Numbered from the stretch's first letter, positions 1 to 6,148 are shown. The stretch is 6,148 nt of DNA from Bacteroidales bacterium (GCA_024762735.1 JANTGU010000145.1:1-6148), one strand, 5' to 3'. The notes: generated by a model from the sequence alone, not told the origin. Program-made: numbers and translations.

Positions 1-163
1 ATATACCGGCTTCTGGAAATGGCGTGTAAAAAAGCACCTTAAACCCAAAGGCTTTAGCAAACTGAGCAAGGAGGCGTTAAAAAAATATGCCGATATTTTT
101 GACCTCACGGTTGATGAGCTTCAAGACATTGATAGAATTAAGAACGACAAGACAGAAGCATGA
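1..163 (+). CDS. C-terminal end of a small basic protein, function unknown (partial)
   Basis: An open frame enters from the left edge (first full codon at base 2) and stops at TGA 161-163, giving 53 visible residues. No ATG, GTG or TTG occurs in frame, so the start lies outside the window. The visible part is rich in lysine and aromatic residues (YTGFWKWRVKKHLKPKGF near its left end), then looks helical and acidic (YADIFDLTVDELQDID). No signal peptide or membrane helix is visible. Its stop overlaps the next gene's start as ATGA, so the two are probably co-translated and functionally linked. I recall small uncharacterised proteins just before BtrH-like genes in flexirubin/dialkylresorcinol clusters of Bacteroidota, which would fit, but the fragment could equally be the end of a longer enzyme. 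The coding call is firm because the frame stays open and abuts the operon; the function is not assigned. Confidence 0.7.
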   Translation, partial: YTGFWKWRVKKHLKPKGFSKLSKEALKKYADIFDLTVDELQDIDRIKNDKTEA

Positions 164-1167
164 ATATAGAGATGAATTTTGAGCACCGGCAGCTGGCACA
201 TTGCGAAAACGGTGTTGTTTCCAATATGTTGCGTTACTATGGCATCGACCTGAGTGAACCCATGATTTTCGGCATCGGCTCGGGCTACTTTTTTTCACAC
301 ATGCCATTCTTAAAGGTGGATAATATTCCTGTTACCTCTTTTAGGCCGCTGCCGGGCATTATCTTCAAAAGAGTTTCCAAACGGTTGGGATTTCATTTTG
401 AAAAGCATCGCTACAAAAGTCCCTACAAGGCCATGGAAGCGCTGGATCAAAATCTGGAGCAACAAATCCCGACGGGCATGCTGGTGGGCGTGTATCATCT
501 CACCTACTTCCCCACCCGCTACCGGTTTCATTTTAACGCGCACAACATCGTGGTATATGGCAAAAAAGATGACCACTATCTGATTAGCGATCCCATCATG
601 GAAAATAAAACCACGCTGACCCACAAGGAGCTGATGCGCGTGCGCTATGCCAAGGGAACTTTTGCTCCTAAAGGACACATGTACTGGCTAAAAAACGTAC
701 CGGAAAGTTTTGATGTTAAAGGAGCCGTTATTAAAGGTATCAGGCACACCTGCAAAGATATGACCTCCATTCCCGTGCCTATGTTTGGTGCCAAAGGAAT
801 TAAATATTTATCGAAAAAGTTCAGACAATACCCTTCCAAACTCGGGGCTAAAAGAGCTTCGTTGTTTACAGGCCAGATTGTGCGGGCACAGGAGGAAATT
901 GGTACCGGGGGAGCCGGATTCAGATACATGTATGCGGCCTTTTTGCAGGAAGCAGCCGGGGTTATTGGCAAACCCGAATTAAAAGAACTTTCTTACGAGA
1001 TGACTGCCATTGGCGACCGGTGGCGTGAGTTTGCCGTGATTGCAGGCCGCATTGTGAAAAACAGGGCCAAAGAGGGGGAAGACTACAACGCGGGTGCCAA
1101 TATCTTGTTGGACATCTCCGAAAGGGAACAACAATTTTTTACCAGGCTGAAAAAAGTAGTTTCATAG
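160..1167 (+). CDS. BtrH-like acyltransferase (BtrH_N plus DUF4872-type C-terminal domain)
   Basis: A 335-residue protein without signal peptide or membrane helix, so probably cytoplasmic. Residues about 9-150 look like the BtrH N-terminal domain, a papain-like fold. Candidate catalytic residues are Cys15 in HCENGVVSN, His128 in FNAHNIVVYG and Asp144 in YLISDP, in the order expected for a Cys-His-Asp triad. Residues about 180-335 are helical and fit the DUF4872 partner domain (RAQEEIGTGGAGFRYMYAAF, then GDRWREF). In butirosin synthesis BtrH moves an acyl group from an acyl carrier protein to an amino group. By analogy this enzyme probably transfers an acyl chain from a carrier protein to an alcohol, phenol or amine; the substrate is inferred, not seen. 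The ATG at 160 overlaps the previous stop; ATG 172 is an alternative four codons in. The stop at 1165-1167 directly abuts the ABC ATPase start, implying one transcript and export of the product. A peptidase-like role is a less likely alternative. Confidence 0.85.
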   Translation: MNIEMNFEHRQLAHCENGVVSNMLRYYGIDLSEPMIFGIGSGYFFSHMPFLKVDNIPVTSFRPLPGIIFKRVSKRLGFHFEKHRYKSPYKAMEALDQNLEQQIPTGMLVGVYHLTYFPTRYRFHFNAHNIVVYGKKDDHYLISDPIMENKTTLTHKELMRVRYAKGTFAPKGHMYWLKNVPESFDVKGAVIKGIRHTCKDMTSIPVPMFGAKGIKYLSKKFRQYPSKLGAKRASLFTGQIVRAQEEIGTGGAGFRYMYAAFLQEAAGVIGKPELKELSYEMTAIGDRWREFAVIAGRIVKNRAKEGEDYNAGANILLDISEREQQFFTRLKKVVS

Positions 1168-1920
1168 ATGAGCCGGGAGCCAGCCATAAAAGTTACGGGT
1201 TTAACAAAACAGTATGCCCAGGCGGAAAAACCGGCGGTTGACGGACTAAACCTAAGCATTATGCCGGGCGAGATTTTTGGGCTGCTGGGACCCAACGGGG
1301 CAGGTAAAACCACCACCATCTCGATGCTTTGCACGCATCTTGAACCAAACAGCGGAACCATCGTCATCAACGGTAGGGAGATTTCATCGCACCGAACAGC
1401 CATTCGAAAAGAGATAGGGTTTGTGCCGCAGGACATTGCCCTTTACGACAAACTCTCTGCCCGCGAGAACCTGCTCTTTTTTGGTAACATGTACGGGTTA
1501 AAAGGAAAAGCACTAAAGGAAAAAATCGAATTTTGGCTGGACACGCTTGGCCTCCGTGACAAGGCGGGGAAACAAATAAAAACTTACTCAGGGGGCATGA
1601 AAAGGCGTGTTAACCTGATGGCCGGCTTGTTACACGAACCCAAAGTATTGTTCCTCGATGAACCCACCGTGGGGATTGATGTGCAGTCGAAAAACATCAT
1701 CATCGAATCCTTACAAGAGGTAAACAAACAAGGAACAACCATTATTTATACTTCGCACCACATGGATGAAGCCGAGCACTTTTGCAGCCGCATCGCCATT
1801 ATTGATTACGGCAAGATTATTGCCAAGGGCAAGCCTGAAACGCTCATAAAAGATTGTGAGGGATGTGAAAATTTAGAGTCCATTTTTTTGAAATTAACAG
1901 GGAGAAAGTTGAGGGATTGA
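1168..1920 (+). CDS. ABC-2 type transporter ATP-binding protein
   Basis: A complete 250-residue ABC ATPase of the drug/lipid/polysaccharide exporter class (CcmA/DrrA-like). All motifs are present in order: Walker A GPNGAGKTT at 41-49, Q-loop Gln88 in GFVPQ, signature YSGGMKRR at 140-147, Walker B VLFLDEPT at 160-167 with catalytic Glu165, D-loop VGID at 168-171 and switch His197 in TSHHMDEAE. The length suits a single nucleotide-binding domain, which works as a dimer on the inner face of the membrane with two permease subunits. The start follows the acyltransferase stop with no spacer bases, so expression is probably coupled. Its partner is the permease at 2206-3495, now displaced by an inserted repeat element. 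The TGA stop overlaps the left copy of the 8-bp direct repeat flanking that element; the coding sequence itself appears undamaged. Substrate is not readable from the ATPase; context suggests a hydrophobic product made by the upstream cluster. Confidence 0.95.
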   Translation: MSREPAIKVTGLTKQYAQAEKPAVDGLNLSIMPGEIFGLLGPNGAGKTTTISMLCTHLEPNSGTIVINGREISSHRTAIRKEIGFVPQDIALYDKLSARENLLFFGNMYGLKGKALKEKIEFWLDTLGLRDKAGKQIKTYSGGMKRRVNLMAGLLHEPKVLFLDEPTVGIDVQSKNIIIESLQEVNKQGTTIIYTSHHMDEAEHFCSRIAIIDYGKIIAKGKPETLIKDCEGCENLESIFLKLTGRKLRD

Positions 1921-1926
1921 AAAATT
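1919..1926. repeat. Left 8-bp direct repeat (target site duplication)
   Basis: GAAAAATT directly precedes the left terminal inverted repeat and recurs exactly at 2196-2203, directly after the right one. This is the expected mark of a transposition event. The copy overlaps the last two bases of the ATPase stop codon. Confidence 0.75.
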
Positions 1927-1955
1927 GTAACTAATCAGTATTAATAAACAGTGTG

Positions 1956-2045
1956 GAAAAATCAGAAAATAAATAGATTGGAAATTTACCCACCCCTGCT
2001 CCCCTCCGATGGAGGGGAATAGCGGAATTTAATTTCTGATTTTTC
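1956..2045. repeat. Left palindromic unit of the MITE-like element
   Basis: Perfect 13-bp inverted arms, GAAAAATCAGAAA at 1956-1968 and TTTCTGATTTTTC at 2033-2045, enclose a GC-rich core at 1988-2025. The core contains its own hairpin: CCCCTCC 2001-2007, a GAT loop, and GGAGGGG 2011-2017. The core is nearly the reverse complement of the one at 2094-2133. Confidence 0.8.
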
Positions 2046-2064
2046 ATAGTACAAAATGTATTAT

Positions 2065-2174
2065 CTTGAACAAAATATTTAATAAAATGAATACCGCTAA
2101 CTCCCCTCACCCGGAGGGGATAAAGGGGTGGGTCATAATAAATATCATTCATTTTATTAAATATTTTGTTCAAG
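2065..2174. repeat. Right palindromic unit of the MITE-like element
   Basis: Perfect 28-bp AT-rich inverted arms at 2065-2092 and 2147-2174 enclose a GC-rich core at 2094-2133. Within the core TCCCCTC (2102-2108) pairs with GAGGGGA (2114-2120). The core is a second, inverted copy of the one at 1988-2025. The long perfect arms suggest recent origin or selection on the fold. Confidence 0.8.
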
Positions 2175-2195
2175 TACATCACACTGATTAGTTAC

Positions 2196-2203
2196 GAAAA
2201 ATT
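2196..2203. repeat. Right 8-bp direct repeat (target site duplication)
   Basis: GAAAAATT directly follows the right terminal inverted repeat and matches 1919-1926 exactly. It lies two bases before the permease ATG and so now forms the A-rich leader just upstream of that start. Confidence 0.75.
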
Positions 2204-2205
2204 TA

Positions 2206-3495
2206 ATGTTTATGATAAAATTCACGGCATCGGTAAAAAAAGAATTCTTGTTGCTTGTACGCGACATGGCAGGCCTGTCCATGCTGTTTATCATGCCCAT
2301 TGCCCTGGTAATTATTATGGCGTTGTTGCAGGACAGCAGCTTTAAAGTGCTGGAAGAAAAAAAGATTCCGGTAGTCATTATTAACAACGACCAGGCCATT
2401 TTTGGCAATAACATCGTTGAAGGACTTGGAAAATCAAAGTTTTTTGAGGTTACCACGTTAAACTCGGGTGATAGTGCAATGCTAAAGAAAGAGGTCGCTT
2501 CGGGGAAATATATGATTGGGATCGTGGTTTTGAAAGAGGCTTCTCAATCGATTCAAAGAAATTTAAACAAAGATATCTACCGCCAATTCCCCGAAGAGAT
2601 TACGGAATCTGTTTCACTGGACACGCTGGGTTCGGGCATACCCGCCAAAGTAAATGTATTTTTTGATCCCGTGTTAAAAAACTCGTTTAAGCAGTCCGTT
2701 TTAAGTGCTTTGCGCGAGTACTCTTCAGGCGTAGAGGCGCAGATTATTTATCAAACCTATGCCAGCCTTTTTAAAGAACTGCTTGGCATCGAAATGAAAA
2801 AGCCCGGAAAACGTTCCCGGCTGGTTGAATTCAACGAGCAACTGGCAGCGCCCTTAAAAGAAGCCGCTATTCCTAATTCCACACAACATAATGTTCCGGC
2901 CTGGACGCTGTTTGCCATGTTTTTTATTGTCATCCCGCTGTCCTCCAGCATGATTTCGGAGCGCGAAAGTGGTGTGATGCTACGTTTAAAAACCATGCCC
3001 GGGGCTATCCTCCCATCACTACTGGGCAAAGTCGCCGTCTTTTTTAGCATTGGCTTGTTACAAGCCTTTGTGATGCTGCTGATTGGTGAGCACCTTTTCC
3101 CCCTGCTTCACCTGCCCAAGTTAAATATTGGCAATCAATGGCTGCCCCTGTTGTTATTAACGGTATTGGTTTCGGCAACAGCTTCCGGTTATGGCATCCT
3201 TATCGGGTCAGTAGCCTCTTCACAAAAGCAGGCTTCCATTTTCGGTTCTATTTCGGTGGTCATCATGGCTGCCGTGGGTGGGCTGTGGGTTCCGGTCTTT
3301 ATGATGACCGACCTGATGAAGGCCATCAGCAAACTTTCACCGCTTAACTGGGCGCTAGACGGCTACGCTTCCATACTTTTGCGGCACTCGGGCATTGGAG
3401 GCATTTTGAGTGATCTATTATTGTTGTCAGGGTTTTTTATGACCTCCCTCGCGGGAGCTTATATTTACTCAAACCATCACGACAGGAAGCTTTAA
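2206..3495 (+). CDS. ABC-2 type transporter permease
   Basis: A 429-residue membrane protein with the topology of long ABC-2 permeases (ABC2_membrane_3 type). One helix at about 22-41 is followed by a large hydrophilic, probably extracytoplasmic region at about 45-228. Five more helices follow at about 232-250, 270-293, 312-336, 343-367 and 397-421. The loop SERESGVMLRLKTMP (251-265) and the segment LSPLNWALDGY (377-387) are typical of the family. Two copies with two ATPase subunits would form the exporter in the inner membrane. The ATG at 2206 is used; ATG 2212 is a close alternative, and neither has a clear Shine-Dalgarno sequence. It was probably 8 bases from the ATPase gene before the MITE-like insertion. 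The frame is intact, so the transporter is likely still functional if expressed. The substrate is inferred to be the product of the upstream acyltransferase pathway. Confidence 0.93.
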   Translation: MFMIKFTASVKKEFLLLVRDMAGLSMLFIMPIALVIIMALLQDSSFKVLEEKKIPVVIINNDQAIFGNNIVEGLGKSKFFEVTTLNSGDSAMLKKEVASGKYMIGIVVLKEASQSIQRNLNKDIYRQFPEEITESVSLDTLGSGIPAKVNVFFDPVLKNSFKQSVLSALREYSSGVEAQIIYQTYASLFKELLGIEMKKPGKRSRLVEFNEQLAAPLKEAAIPNSTQHNVPAWTLFAMFFIVIPLSSSMISERESGVMLRLKTMPGAILPSLLGKVAVFFSIGLLQAFVMLLIGEHLFPLLHLPKLNIGNQWLPLLLLTVLVSATASGYGILIGSVASSQKQASIFGSISVVIMAAVGGLWVPVFMMTDLMKAISKLSPLNWALDGYASILLRHSGIGGILSDLLLLSGFFMTSLAGAYIYSNHHDRKL

Positions 3496-3504
3496 AGACA
3501 CTTT

Positions 3505-3523
3505 ATATCAACGGTGTTGATAT
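3505..3523. promoter_or_regulatory. Short perfect hairpin after the permease gene
   Basis: ATATCAAC (3505-3512) and GTTGATAT (3516-3523) form an 8-bp perfect stem with a GGT loop, nine bases after the permease stop. There is no T-tract after it, so it is a weak candidate for a factor-independent terminator. It may mark the transcript's 3' end or be a small operator. Confidence 0.4.
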
Positions 3524-3646
3524 CCTAAACTCACTTGTTACATAAGCTTATTTTTCCGCATCGACTCGGGCAAAGAATTGCTTATACCTGACAAGACCAA
3601 AAACCTGCAAAATATCATATTCATTCATCTATACAAGTAAATATGT

Positions 3647-3654
3647 TAAATTTG
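3647..3654 (+). promoter_or_regulatory. Candidate Bacteroidota -7 promoter element for the AraC-type gene
   Basis: TAAATTTG matches the Bacteroidota housekeeping -7 consensus TAnnTTTG exactly and lies 65 bases before the ATG at 3720, implying a leader of roughly 55-60 bases. A TTG at the -33 position is not evident; only a TTC occurs near there. The rest of the 3496-3719 gap shows AT-rich sequence and no gene. Confidence 0.4.
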
Positions 3655-3719
3655 CCTGTCATAAAGAAAAAACATTTTCTTACAATTAAAATATAAATCC
3701 TCATCCATATCGATACTAC

Positions 3720-4964
3720 ATGCTAAACTTTAACACTTTAAGCGTCATACTATTTGTTTTGCCCGCGTATCAAATGTCCTATTTTGTTGTTCAACTACTA
3801 TCATTTAGCAGCAACAGAAATCCTTCCCGAAAACCTCTGGGAATTTTGATGCTCATCATGTTTTTTTATATCGTCATAAATACCAGCAGGTATTTTGGGT
3901 TTGATTTGACTTACCATTATTTAAGCTTTTTACATCTACCGGTATTATTAGCCATCATCCCAACCTATTGCCTTCATTTAAGGGCATTGAAAAAAACATC
4001 ATCGCGTACCCGTTCCATATCAAAATCCACACTCCTCTGTTTCTTGCCCTCGATTACCATTCTATTTTTAAATATTATTGCTGTCATAACATTTGGGGGC
4101 ACCAGCCAAAGCCCATTATTTGTAACCGAAAAAAACCCTCAACTATTTACACCTAACGCTTTGAGCCTGTTTCATGTTACTTTTATCCTTGGGAATTTAT
4201 TATTTGTTTTGTTTCAAGCTATTATTGCATCGTTTCAATTTCAAAAACATTTGCATTGGCTTTCAGCCACAACAAAAAGCAAACCTTCCACTCTTCCACA
4301 CTTTAATGTAAGTTGGTCCTATTTCGTTTTCATGGGCGTCATCTCTTTTGTAATTATTAACTCGTTAATGAACTTTTATACCCCCGCCTACAACACAACA
4401 ATTGCTTTGGTGTTTAATCTTTTAATTCTATTTTCAGGAAGTGCAGTAGGTTATTTTAGTTTGAAGCAGGATCATTTTTCTAACAAAACAACCGTCAATC
4501 AGGAACGTGTGAAAACAGCCCAAAATAATAGCGATACTACTGATATTACAGGAGTGGAAAAAGCCTCAAGTAGCAATGAAACAGAAGAAAACTCATCAAC
4601 CCAAATTATGACCAACCTTATCGAACTATTCAACACAGAGAAACCTTATTTGAATAGCAATCTGAGCTTGATTGACGTTTCGAGGAAACTGGGTATTAGC
4701 AAACAAAAACTCACTTATGTTTTAAATTATAAGATGAACAGCAGCTTTTACCATTTTGTAAACAAGTATCGGGTTGAGGAGTCAAAAAAAATGCTCAGGC
4801 AAAAAGAACATTTCAAGTATAATCTTAAAACCATTTCCGATATGTCCGGATTTCGATCCAAGTCAACTTTCAACGCCTGCTTTAAAAAATTCACCCACAT
4901 GACTCCTTCAGAGTATCGTAATAAGGTTGAGCTTAAGAAAACTTCCAAAGAAGAATTAGTATAG
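3720..4964 (+). CDS. Membrane-anchored AraC-family transcriptional regulator
   Basis: A 414-residue protein in two halves. Residues about 8-246 hold roughly seven hydrophobic segments (near 8-28, 40-58, 67-88, 103-125, 148-172, 200-220 and 225-246), separated by short basic loops. Residues about 252-297 are a polar linker rich in Ser, Thr, Asn and Glu. Residues about 298-402 form an AraC-type DNA-binding domain: the first helix-turn-helix lies around IDVSRKLGISKQKLTYVLN and the second around ISDMSGFRSKSTFNACFKKF, ending in the typical TPSEYR. The likely role is to sense a membrane or extracellular cue and control transcription from the membrane; the ligand and targets are unknown. It has its own candidate promoter and is more AT-rich by eye than the transport genes, so it is probably a separate unit. 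It follows the exporter operon in the same direction, which makes regulation of that operon possible but unproven. Confidence 0.88.
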   Translation: MLNFNTLSVILFVLPAYQMSYFVVQLLSFSSNRNPSRKPLGILMLIMFFYIVINTSRYFGFDLTYHYLSFLHLPVLLAIIPTYCLHLRALKKTSSRTRSISKSTLLCFLPSITILFLNIIAVITFGGTSQSPLFVTEKNPQLFTPNALSLFHVTFILGNLLFVLFQAIIASFQFQKHLHWLSATTKSKPSTLPHFNVSWSYFVFMGVISFVIINSLMNFYTPAYNTTIALVFNLLILFSGSAVGYFSLKQDHFSNKTTVNQERVKTAQNNSDTTDITGVEKASSSNETEENSSTQIMTNLIELFNTEKPYLNSNLSLIDVSRKLGISKQKLTYVLNYKMNSSFYHFVNKYRVEESKKMLRQKEHFKYNLKTISDMSGFRSKSTFNACFKKFTHMTPSEYRNKVELKKTSKEELV

Positions 4965-4970
4965 CGCAAA

Positions 4971-5007
4971 ATAAAAAAGCTACTCTTGGTGGAGCAGCTT
5001 TTTTTAT
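4971..5007. terminator. Bidirectional intrinsic terminator between convergent genes
   Basis: A stem of AAAAAAGCTACTC (4973-4985) pairs with GAGCAGCTTTTTT (4992-5004) with one A/C mismatch and a six-base loop (4986-4991). An A-run lies on the left and a seven-T run (4999-5005) on the right, so it can end transcription from both sides. It starts seven bases after the regulator stop and ends 15 bases before the stop of the minus-strand gene. Confidence 0.85.
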
Positions 5008-5021
5008 TTCAGATTGGTTTA

Positions 5022-6101
5022 CTATGCCATCTTACGGCGATACCTTGCCATGACAAAAAGTCCAATTAAGAAAATACCAAAATAAATAGCCCAATTTGAC
5101 AAAGGTACCGGAAGCGGGCCGGATGAAGTAGTAAACTCCATCTCGGCACCATATACAATGGCTCCCTGACTATTTTCGGTTTTAACCTGAAAATAATATG
5201 TTACCCCTGGGGTTAAGCCTGAAATATTGGCGCTAACCGGGGTAGATGTGGTTCCTGTTACACTATTAGGAACCGCATTAACCGTTTGATTCAGGTTGCC
5301 CGAAGAGGTACCATACAGAAAAGTAACTGTGGTAGGTAACCCATTGGCATTTACTTCACCATTCAACGTGGCCGAATTGCTTGTGACACTGGTAGCAGCG
5401 TTTGTAACTGCTGTGGGGGGGGCATTGGTCAAATAATCATCCGACCTGCCACCAATAACAAACACGCTTCCAACAGAAGCATTAATGTCGGTAACCGCGG
5501 CTGTATTCAATGTAGTTGCAATAATGGCTGTACTGGGCAAAGAACCATCCACAGTACCATTTCCATAATACGATCCTGTACCAAGATCAGAAAAAATTGC
5601 CAGCCCTGTAGGGTCGCCGTAATTATAGTTTGTATTAATGGTACTCCACGGCGTAGAAACATGGTATAAATCCCAAACAGCAAAGCCTGTAGCAGGTATT
5701 GAGGAGGCCTTTACAACTTTTAAAGTAGCTGAGGTTATTGGCGGGGTAATACCATAATTATTCAAATTCGCTAAATCAAAGGCCATAAAATTTCTATAAT
5801 ACTGGTTATAATAAAACCCACAAAGATAATTACTGTTAGTAGCGCTATGATTTCCATTGTCCAGATACCATCCTTGAGTAATGCTGGGAATCTCCACTCC
5901 ATTTAGTTCCAAAAACGCAGAACTAGCACCACCTGAATACCCAAAAATAAAAAAGTCACCGGCCCGAAGGGTAGTTTGGCCGGATGCTGCATATTGCCCC
6001 GGAGGCAATGTTGGGTCTCCCTGCAAATTGCTTGTACCTTGCGCATGAGTGGTAAATGACCCGATTAAAATAAATACTGTTAATAGTAATAGATTTTTCA
6101 T
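5022..6101 (-). CDS. Secreted fibronectin type III protein with exosortase-like C-terminal sorting tail
   Basis: A 359-residue exported protein. Residues 1-20 are a signal peptide with likely cleavage after THA20. Residues about 25-225 form a beta-rich region with YYRNFMAFDL (101-110), ITSATLKVV (122-130), LYHVSTPWSTI (145-155) and DLGTGSYYG (172-180), a pattern I recall from the N-terminal halves of some PEP-CTERM proteins. Residues about 228-326 are one fibronectin type III domain (SNSATLNGEVN, LTPGVTYYFQVKTEN). The end has PVPLSNWA (331-338), a hydrophobic stretch at about 337-352 and the basic tail RYRRK (353-357), an arrangement like exosortase or IPTL-CTERM sorting signals. The protein is thus probably anchored or processed at the cell surface; its binding partner is unknown. 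The gene stands alone, convergent with the regulator. An eight-C run (5415-5422) sits at the join of the two domains. The 47 bases upstream of the ATG show no clear promoter. Confidence 0.85.
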   Translation of the reverse strand: MKNLLLLTVFILIGSFTTHAQGTSNLQGDPTLPPGQYAASGQTTLRAGDFFIFGYSGGASSAFLELNGVEIPSITQGWYLDNGNHSATNSNYLCGFYYNQYYRNFMAFDLANLNNYGITPPITSATLKVVKASSIPATGFAVWDLYHVSTPWSTINTNYNYGDPTGLAIFSDLGTGSYYGNGTVDGSLPSTAIIATTLNTAAVTDINASVGSVFVIGGRSDDYLTNAPPTAVTNAATSVTSNSATLNGEVNANGLPTTVTFLYGTSSGNLNQTVNAVPNSVTGTTSTPVSANISGLTPGVTYYFQVKTENSQGAIVYGAEMEFTTSSGPLPVPLSNWAIYFGIFLIGLFVMARYRRKMA

Positions 6102-6148
6102 AATAAATAGATGTTAATTAATAATGCTGCAAGTGTAGTTTAACTTCA

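Larger units (their letters stand above)
1927..2195. mobile_element. MITE-like non-autonomous element, 269 bp, inserted inside the operon
   Basis: The ends are perfect 13-bp inverted repeats: GTAACTAATCAGT at 1927-1939 and its reverse complement ACTGATTAGTTAC at 2183-2195. Homology goes on as CAGTGTG (1949-1955) against CACACTG (2180-2186) if a 13-base insertion in the left arm is allowed. Both ends are flanked by GAAAAATT. The inside is non-coding and strongly palindromic, with two GC-rich cores in opposite orientation, each within AT-rich inverted arms. Removing the element plus one GAAAAATT copy leaves only 8 bases between the ATPase stop and the permease ATG, typical of the tight spacing elsewhere in this operon. 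There is no transposase, so mobility would need a helper enzyme; the family is unidentified. As RNA the element would fold extensively and could cut read-through into the permease gene or protect mRNA ends. Confidence 0.75.

Noticed and set aside
310..678. Minus-strand open frame inside the acyltransferase gene
   Set aside because: It is antisense to a gene with clear catalytic motifs and tight operon spacing; the peptide has no recognisable family features.
2161..2168. Possible new promoter for the permease in the right arm of the element (TATTTTGT)
   Set aside because: It misses the TAnnTTTG spacing by one base and has no convincing -33 TTG, so it cannot be supported.
1931..2182. Minus-strand open frame of 83 codons across the inserted element
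   Set aside because: It runs through the palindromic arms and GC-rich cores, its peptide only reflects the repeat, and it shows no domain or start signal.
1927..2195. CRISPR-like or regulatory array because of repeated GC-rich units
   Set aside because: There are only two core copies in opposite orientation, no regular spacers, and a target site duplication that explains the block better as a mobile element.
3138..3347. Second plus-strand open frame inside the permease gene
   Set aside because: It lies in another frame within conserved membrane helices of the permease, and its peptide has no family features.
6102..6148. Promoter upstream of the secreted-protein gene
   Set aside because: A TTG about 20 bases before a TATTTATT-like stretch is present on the minus strand, but this would place transcription at or inside the start codon and lacks the TTTG part.

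Overview
The window looks like chromosomal DNA of a member of the Bacteroidota. The evidence is its moderate-to-low GC, little Shine-Dalgarno signal before the starts, a TAnnTTTG-type promoter element, a membrane-anchored AraC-type regulator of a kind common in that phylum, and a GC-rich palindromic intergenic repeat of a style familiar from those genomes. The genus cannot be told from this sequence.

Bases 1-3495 are the end of a plus-strand operon: the tail of a small basic protein, a BtrH-like Cys-His-Asp acyltransferase, an ABC ATPase and an ABC-2 permease. The first three genes are joined stop-to-start. From memory of gene neighbourhoods, a BtrH_N protein next to an ABC-2 exporter recurs in flexirubin/dialkylresorcinol clusters of Bacteroidota. 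That suggests an acyl-transfer step plus export of a lipid-like aromatic product, but no resorcinol or polyene synthase lies in the window, so the pathway is inferred.

The ATPase and permease genes are separated by 285 bases that are almost entirely a 269-base MITE-like insertion (1927-2195). It has 13-bp perfect terminal inverted repeats and an 8-bp perfect direct repeat (GAAAAATT) on both sides. Removing the element and one repeat copy would restore an 8-base gap, so a compact operon appears to have been interrupted by a small non-autonomous element. Inside it are two inverted copies of a GC-rich core of about 39 bases, each within AT-rich inverted arms.

Bases 3496-3719 form a regulatory gap with a short hairpin and a candidate promoter. 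They lead into a more AT-rich gene (3720-4964) for a regulator with about seven membrane segments and a C-terminal AraC-type DNA-binding domain. A bidirectional terminator separates it from a convergent minus-strand gene (5022-6101). That gene encodes a secreted protein with a signal peptide, a beta-rich N-terminal region, one fibronectin type III domain and a C-terminal motif/membrane-helix/arginine tail resembling exosortase (PEP-CTERM-like) sorting signals. Nothing directly links the regulator or the surface protein to the transport operon.
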